DNA from: Galbibacter sp035306585
Lineage (GTDB): Bacteria; Bacteroidota; Bacteroidia; Flavobacteriales; Flavobacteriaceae
Assembly (NCBI RefSeq): GCF_035306585.1
Contig: NZ_DATGNU010000038.1
Coordinates: forward strand, 1-10,139
Length of the DNA stretch: 10,139 nt
Reading direction: 5' to 3'
Below, in pieces: positions 5,743-10,139 of this stretch (within the stretch, counting starts at the first letter, position 1; each line of letters begins with the position of its first letter). The notes under the pieces are model-generated. The model was given only the letters and a program-made list of their open reading frames with translations. It was not told the origin of the DNA and searched no databases. The translations under genes and the position numbers were made by a program.

Positions 5743-6810
5743 TTATAACGTATTCACGTTGTTTAAATCTTCAAAAGCCTTTTTCAAACGAGTGATAAAG
5801 GTTTTTTCTCCTTCGCGAATCCATACGCGAGGGTCGTAATATTTTTTATTTGGTGCATCTTCACCTTCTGGGTTGCCAATTTGACCTCCTAGATAAGCTT
5901 CCTTAGATTTCATATAATCTCTAATTCCTTCTAAATAAGCATATTGAAGGTCGGTGTCAATATTCATCTTAATAACACCATAGCTAATTCCTTCTCTGAT
6001 TTCCTCTACTGTTGAACCTGATCCTCCATGGAATACAAAGTTGATAGTGTTGTGAGGAACATTGTATTTTTTTGACACATACTCTTGAGAGTTCTTAAGG
6101 ATTTTTGGAGTTAGCTTCACGTTTCCAGGTTTGTAAACACCATGAACGTTACCAAAGGCTGCTGCGATAGTAAAACGTGGTGATACTTTTAATAATTCTT
6201 CATAGGCGTATGCTACCTCTTCTGGTTGGGTATACAATTTAGAGTCATCTACATCTGTATTGTCAACACCATCTTCTTCACCACCTGTGATACCTAGTTC
6301 AATTTCAAGGGTCATCCCCATTTTATCCATACGCTCCAAGTATGTTTTACAAGTCGCTATATTCTCTTCTATTGACTCCTCAGAGAGGTCGATCATATGA
6401 GAGCTAAATAAAGGCTTTCCAGTTTGTTTGAAATGTGCTTCACTTGCCGCTAACATTCCATCTACCCAAGGAAGAAGTTTTTTAGCACAGTGATCCGTGT
6501 GAAGGATTACTGGAACCCCATATTTTTCAGCCATTTCATGAACGTGTTTTGCGCCTGCAACAGCTCCTGCAACAGCCGCTTTTTGCTGATCGTTAGATAG
6601 TCCTTTTCCAGCATTAAACTGTGCTCCTCCGTTGGAGAATTGGATAATAACGGGAGAATTTAATTCTGCTGCTGTTTCTAAAACAGCATTGATGGTACTG
6701 CTCCCAATAACATTGACTGCTGGAAGAGCGAATCCTTTCTCTTTAGCATAGTCAAATATCTTTTGTACTTCGTCTCCAGTGGCTACACCAGCCTTAATGT
6801 TGTGACTCAT
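5743..6810 (-). CDS. fbaA: Class II fructose-bisphosphate aldolase
   Basis: This zinc enzyme reversibly cleaves fructose 1,6-bisphosphate into dihydroxyacetone phosphate and glyceraldehyde 3-phosphate in glycolysis and gluconeogenesis. At 355 residues it matches the long class IIA (E. coli FbaA) type, and motifs align with a constant offset of three. HTDHCAKKLLPW gives catalytic Asp106 and zinc ligand His107. ELGITGGEEDGVDN gives catalytic Glu179. GNVHGVYKPGNVKL gives zinc ligand His223. FHGGSGS gives zinc ligand His261 and the phosphate-binding loop, and NIDTDLQYA (283-291) gives substrate-binding Asn283 and Asp285. The TIM barrel therefore looks complete and active. The ATG at 6810 is preceded by A/T-rich sequence without Shine-Dalgarno. 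tamL lies 151 bases upstream on the same strand and accD downstream past a strong terminator. Confidence 0.98.
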   Translation of the reverse strand: MSHNIKAGVATGDEVQKIFDYAKEKGFALPAVNVIGSSTINAVLETAAELNSPVIIQFSNGGAQFNAGKGLSNDQQKAAVAGAVAGAKHVHEMAEKYGVPVILHTDHCAKKLLPWVDGMLAASEAHFKQTGKPLFSSHMIDLSEESIEENIATCKTYLERMDKMGMTLEIELGITGGEEDGVDNTDVDDSKLYTQPEEVAYAYEELLKVSPRFTIAAAFGNVHGVYKPGNVKLTPKILKNSQEYVSKKYNVPHNTINFVFHGGSGSTVEEIREGISYGVIKMNIDTDLQYAYLEGIRDYMKSKEAYLGGQIGNPEGEDAPNKKYYDPRVWIREGEKTFITRLKKAFEDLNNVNTL

Positions 6811-6874
6811 AAATTTAAGTTTCTAATTTGTATATAGTTATATAGTTGTTCGCTTTAAGCTCACTTTTAAAAGC

Positions 6875-6882
6875 CAAAAATA
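6875..6882 (-). promoter_or_regulatory. Candidate -7 promoter element for fbaA
   Basis: The minus strand reads TATTTTTG, matching TAnnTTTG, 64 bases before the fbaA ATG. No TTG lies at the proper upstream spacing. No terminator hairpin is visible after tamL, so fbaA might also receive transcripts from tamL. Confidence 0.35.
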
Positions 6883-6961
6883 CGACAATTTGTTCAAGAG
6901 AAAAATTGCATTGTTTTTATGACTTAGAATTGTGTGGGCAAAAATAATAAATTTACACGGC

Positions 6962-9499
6962 TTAGAAAGGATAATTGATCCCAATGTTGTATACGGCATT
7001 GCCAAAGTTATAATCATTAAACCATCGCTTACTCTTCTGATCATAAGTAGGATCGTAGGTTTTAAAGCCAATATCAAACCTAAAGACAAAAAAGTTAAAA
7101 TCGTAACGCAGACCAAACCCCGTACCTACTGCAATTTCCTCTAAGGATCGTAGGTTTTCAAAAATGGCTTTTTCATTCTCTACATCATTTAAAAAATCCC
7201 ATATATTACCAGCATCCACAAATAAAGCACCGTTGATATCCCCTATTAATGGGAATCGATATTCAAGGTTAAGTGCCAACTTTAAATTACCTACATTAAA
7301 GTCGTTGGTACTCTTTGTTCTTCCTGGACCAAGCTCATAGGGCTGCCAGGCTCTGTTATCATTGGATCCTCCAGCAAAGTAACTTCTGATAAAGGGAATG
7401 CTCCCTGAATTACCATAAGGAATGGCAACTCCCATAAAGGATCTAAAAGCAAGCACATTGCGGCGTGATAGACGCCAGTATTTTATATAATCAAATTCTG
7501 TCTTAACATACTGGGAATACTGTACACCAAAAATTAAATTATTCCCATTTTCATCAGTATCTAAATTTAGAGCGGTTGACAAACTCGAGAGTAGGTTTCC
7601 AGCCAATTCTATTTTGCCCCTAAATTGGAAAAAATTATGATCGTTAAAGTTTCTACGAGTATTCTTATAGTACGTGTAGTTTGTTGAAAAAATTAAGTTA
7701 TTGGCAGTTAATCGATTCCTTTGGTCTTCAATACGAGCTACTTCATTTTGATCTGCGCTACTAGCATTAATGTTGCCATTTAATACATCCTGCGTAAATC
7801 CACTTGTACCCGTTGGAATGTTGAGGTTTCCATTCTCATCAAAATACGCTGGATTTGCTTGATTGGTATAATCAGAGGCTACATTATTTAAGTCATCATA
7901 ACTATTCTCGTAAACATCGTAATAGCGATCGGTGTTTAAATTCTTTACATATTGAATGTTAATAAGTTCAAAGATGTTTCTTCTTATATTGGAAGGGTTC
8001 CATCTATAGCGTAGAATCCCATTAAAGGTTTGCTTGTCCAATCCAATATTTTTCTGAAGGGTGGTCCCGAGGGAGAAACGGGTTTCTGGAGTCATGGATT
8101 TAGGAATGATCCCATTGGTGTTTAATGGGAAAAATATTCTTGGAATATTTAATCCAATGTCCGCCCCAAATTCTGCAATATTGAAAAATCCGCTTTCCGT
8201 GTTTTTAAAATCAGAGGAAGATCCAAAGGTGCCTCTAAAGGCAATATCTAGGGTCTCTGCACCTCTAAAAATGTTTCTAGCGATCAAAGAGGTACTAAGG
8301 GAAATACCAATATCCTGAATGTTTGAATGCAATAGATCAGAGCTAAAACCTAATGAAAATCGAGGTCTTGGGTTTAGATAAATATTGGTCCTTAGCTGAT
8401 TGTCGGTGCTGTCTAAATAACTGTAATTGATGTTAGGGTACTTAAATACCTTTAGGTTGTTAATCTGTTTGGCAGTCAATGACCGATCGGATTCTTTATA
8501 AACACTATCAGGTATAATTGCAATAACATCTGTGAGTGCTTTTGGTCTATATTTTAGCTGATCCTTGAAATAAATGGTGTACCCGTCATAAGTAATTGAT
8601 TTTAAGCTGTCCTGTGAGTTATTAAAGGAATAATCAGCATAGATATTTACTTCTTTCACCCGATGGATTTTATAAGGAACTTCTCCGCTACCTTGGTTTG
8701 CTGGGGCGTTTTGAATGTTAATTACTACTGGCATTTTTCTATCCTCAGTGGCTAAAGATGTATCTCTTTGAATATCAAAACTAATAGACGAGGGTTGGAA
8801 CTTATATATCCCAGAGTTCACAAAGATGTTGTTTAGTCGTTCCTTTTCAGCATCAAAGAATATAAAGTCAAACCTCTGGCCTGGACGAATTCTAGAGAAC
8901 CGTTTATAACGATTGTATATGGAGTCTAAGTCTTTTGATTCGAAATTAGTACTTATGGAATCTAGGTAATACGCTGGTCCTGTGGTGAGGTTGTAATTGA
9001 CCACTGCACGCTTTTCTTTGGTGTTACTACTATCGATTTCATAACTGACCTGACTGTTGAAATACCCTTTGGTGTCGTAGTATAACTTTAGGCGCTCTGC
9101 AGATTTCTCCGTTTTTTCCTTATCAATGATCACTGGTGCTTCTCCAGTTTTCATGAGCCAGTTATTAAAGTTGATTTTGTAATCAGCAAGTTGCGTGAGC
9201 TGCTTTTTCGAAATCAAACGATCAAAAAAGCTCATATCTTGTAGATTAGAATCAAGTTTTGCAGTGTAGTATCGAGCGGGATTTGGTTTGGCCATATTGT
9301 AGATCGCTAGCCGTGTTTTATTATTAGGCCTTTGTGTAATCAAACCTTCAATCTCACTCTCTGTAACTTTTTGCTCATTGACATAAATATTGTTGTCCAC
9401 TAATAACAATTGACCACTTTCTACCCTCTTCACGGCATTACATGAATTCAGCAGTACTATTACAAATAATACCGTTATTTTTGCAAAAAATTGTTTCAA
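6962..9499 (-). CDS. tamL: TamL-type Omp85 outer-membrane assembly lipoprotein
   Basis: The protein has 845 residues. A signal peptide with basic residues and a hydrophobic stretch ends in LLNSC, so Cys20 should be lipidated. POTRA-like segments span about residues 22-375, and a C-terminal 16-strand-type Omp85 barrel spans about 380-845. Barrel signs are alternating hydrophobic strands, the segment GGSNDNRAW (710-719) at the place of the lid-loop Arg-Gly-Phe motif (Arg717), FVDAGNIW (760-767) and a terminal Phe (NYPF). A lipidated TamA-like protein is the TamL form known from Bacteroidota; it is thought to insert proteins into the outer membrane, often with a TamB partner. No tamB is adjacent here. 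The start is TTG (9499-9497): an in-frame stop lies five codons upstream, no ATG intervenes, and a later start would remove the signal peptide. A good promoter lies just upstream. BamA proper is less likely because of the lipobox. Confidence 0.88.
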   Translation of the reverse strand: MKQFFAKITVLFVIVLLNSCNAVKRVESGQLLLVDNNIYVNEQKVTESEIEGLITQRPNNKTRLAIYNMAKPNPARYYTAKLDSNLQDMSFFDRLISKKQLTQLADYKINFNNWLMKTGEAPVIIDKEKTEKSAERLKLYYDTKGYFNSQVSYEIDSSNTKEKRAVVNYNLTTGPAYYLDSISTNFESKDLDSIYNRYKRFSRIRPGQRFDFIFFDAEKERLNNIFVNSGIYKFQPSSISFDIQRDTSLATEDRKMPVVINIQNAPANQGSGEVPYKIHRVKEVNIYADYSFNNSQDSLKSITYDGYTIYFKDQLKYRPKALTDVIAIIPDSVYKESDRSLTAKQINNLKVFKYPNINYSYLDSTDNQLRTNIYLNPRPRFSLGFSSDLLHSNIQDIGISLSTSLIARNIFRGAETLDIAFRGTFGSSSDFKNTESGFFNIAEFGADIGLNIPRIFFPLNTNGIIPKSMTPETRFSLGTTLQKNIGLDKQTFNGILRYRWNPSNIRRNIFELINIQYVKNLNTDRYYDVYENSYDDLNNVASDYTNQANPAYFDENGNLNIPTGTSGFTQDVLNGNINASSADQNEVARIEDQRNRLTANNLIFSTNYTYYKNTRRNFNDHNFFQFRGKIELAGNLLSSLSTALNLDTDENGNNLIFGVQYSQYVKTEFDYIKYWRLSRRNVLAFRSFMGVAIPYGNSGSIPFIRSYFAGGSNDNRAWQPYELGPGRTKSTNDFNVGNLKLALNLEYRFPLIGDINGALFVDAGNIWDFLNDVENEKAIFENLRSLEEIAVGTGFGLRYDFNFFVFRFDIGFKTYDPTYDQKSKRWFNDYNFGNAVYNIGINYPF
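9476..9483 (+). promoter_or_regulatory. Possible -7 element for the RNA methyltransferase gene
   Basis: TATTTTTG on the plus strand matches TAnnTTTG, 59 bases before the methyltransferase ATG and inside the first codons of tamL on the other strand. No TTG occurs at the expected distance upstream, so this is weak evidence in an A/T-rich region. Confidence 0.25.
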
Positions 9500-9524
9500 G
9501 AGGGTGAATAATTAAATTTACGGT

Positions 9525-9553
9525 CAAAAATACACTATTTGTATGGTTAGCAA
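9525..9553 (-). promoter_or_regulatory. Bacteroidota-type promoter for tamL
   Basis: On the minus strand TTG (9553-9551), an 18-base spacer and TATTTTTG (9532-9525) fit the consensus TTG-N17-23-TAnnTTTG well. Transcription would start near 9519, leaving about 20 bases before the TTG start codon of tamL. The -33 element lies inside codons 3-4 of the divergent methyltransferase gene. Confidence 0.55.
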
Positions 9554-10139
9554 AAACGAATTAAAACTTATAACGTCCTTACATCAAAAAAAGTACCGTA
9601 GTAAGCATCAACTTTTTATAGCTGAAGGAATCAAAGGTGTATTGGAGCTTTTAGAATCCAAATTGCTACCCTATGCTCTTTATGTTACCCAACAGGTAGA
9701 TGGATTACCAATTGGTAATACTGTGAAGATAGGTGCTGGGGAAATGAAAAAATTAAGCTGTTTAAAGACCCCAACTGAAATTTTGGGTGTATTCCATATG
9801 CCAGCTCAAAAGAGTTTAAAAACCGAAGGATTAATTTTAGCTCTAGATAATGTAAGAGATCCAGGGAATCTAGGGACTATAATACGGCTTTGTGATTGGT
9901 TTGGAATTTCTCAACTAGTGTGCAGTGAAAATACGGTTGATTGTTACAATCCAAAAGTGGTTCAAGCTACTATGGGTTCCTTAGCCAGAGTGCAAATTAA
10001 TTATCTTGAGCTTGAGGAATTTTTAACCTCTACCGATAAGCCGATCTATGGGGCGATTATGGATGGTGAAAACGTATATAAGTCTAAGCTACCTAAGGAG
10101 GCCATTTTAGTTATGGGGAATGAATCTAATGGGATAGGG
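9543..10139 (+). CDS. SpoU/TrmH-family RNA 2'-O-methyltransferase, 3'-truncated by the window edge
   Basis: The first 199 codons are in the window and the frame stays open to the last base; family members are usually about 240-270 residues. An N-terminal substrate-binding region (KNELKLITSLHQKKYRSKHQ, then a small L30e-like domain to about 95) precedes the SPOUT methyltransferase domain. Motif 1 is DNVRDPGNLGTIIRLCDWFG (102-121) with Asn109 and catalytic-type Arg115. The segment NPKVVQATMGSLARVQI follows from residue 136, and the S-adenosylmethionine knot motif starts as GNESNGIG at 192-199. Such enzymes methylate the ribose 2'-OH of rRNA or tRNA; the exact target cannot be told from the sequence. 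Start is ATG at 9543. The gene is divergent from tamL with 43 bases between, and the tamL promoter reaches into its first codons. Confidence 0.93.
   Translation, partial: MVSKNELKLITSLHQKKYRSKHQLFIAEGIKGVLELLESKLLPYALYVTQQVDGLPIGNTVKIGAGEMKKLSCLKTPTEILGVFHMPAQKSLKTEGLILALDNVRDPGNLGTIIRLCDWFGISQLVCSENTVDCYNPKVVQATMGSLARVQINYLELEEFLTSTDKPIYGAIMDGENVYKSKLPKEAILVMGNESNGIG

Noticed and set aside
6838..7116. Minus-strand open frame of 92 codons upstream of fbaA
   Set aside because: Most of it overlaps the 3' end of tamL in another frame, and the composition is unlike a real protein; it recalls no family.
8061..8318. Plus-strand open frame of 85 codons antisense to tamL
   Set aside because: It lies inside the tamL barrel-coding region, with no recognisable domain or promoter.

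Overview
The window is low-GC and reads as an ordinary chromosomal segment of a member of the Bacteroidota, most likely a marine flavobacterium. Three things support this: a lipoprotein Omp85 of the TamL type, promoter-like elements of the Bacteroidota form TTG-N17-23-TAnnTTTG, and starts without Shine-Dalgarno sequences but with A/T-rich upstream regions. No mobile element, CRISPR array, tRNA or rRNA was recognised, and no stretch over 300 bases lacks a gene.

Layout, left to right. (1) 1-732 (+) is the 3' part of an aspartate dehydrogenase-like gene, with its 5' end outside the window. It converges on, and overlaps by 18 bases, a minus-strand gene (715-1620) for a protein with the 2-hydroxyacid dehydrogenase fold that seems to lack the family's catalytic Arg and His. 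(2) 1766-4535 (-) carries pnp and, upstream of it, rpsO. These are the classic rpsO-pnp neighbours, but a strong terminator right after rpsO separates them. The pnp upstream region of 289 bases holds three inverted repeats, one of them a perfect 16-bp palindrome. (3) 4812-6810 (-) carries accD (acetyl-CoA carboxylase carboxyltransferase beta subunit, without its usual Cys4 zinc ribbon) and, upstream of it, fbaA (class II fructose-bisphosphate aldolase). Each is followed by a terminator-like hairpin. (4) 6962-9499 (-) is tamL, a lipid-anchored Omp85 outer-membrane assembly protein that starts with TTG. (5) 9543-10139 (+) is the 5' part of a SpoU/TrmH-family RNA 2'-O-methyltransferase gene, divergent from tamL. 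The tamL promoter lies inside its first codons.

Most genes are housekeeping: RNA decay and translation (pnp, rpsO, RNA methyltransferase), glycolysis/gluconeogenesis (fbaA), fatty-acid synthesis (accD) and outer-membrane biogenesis (tamL). I see no convincing undescribed multi-gene system. The points most worth a second look are the catalytically degenerate dehydrogenase overlapping the aspartate dehydrogenase gene, the structured pnp leader, the zinc-ribbon-less AccD and the overlapping divergent control region between tamL and the methyltransferase.
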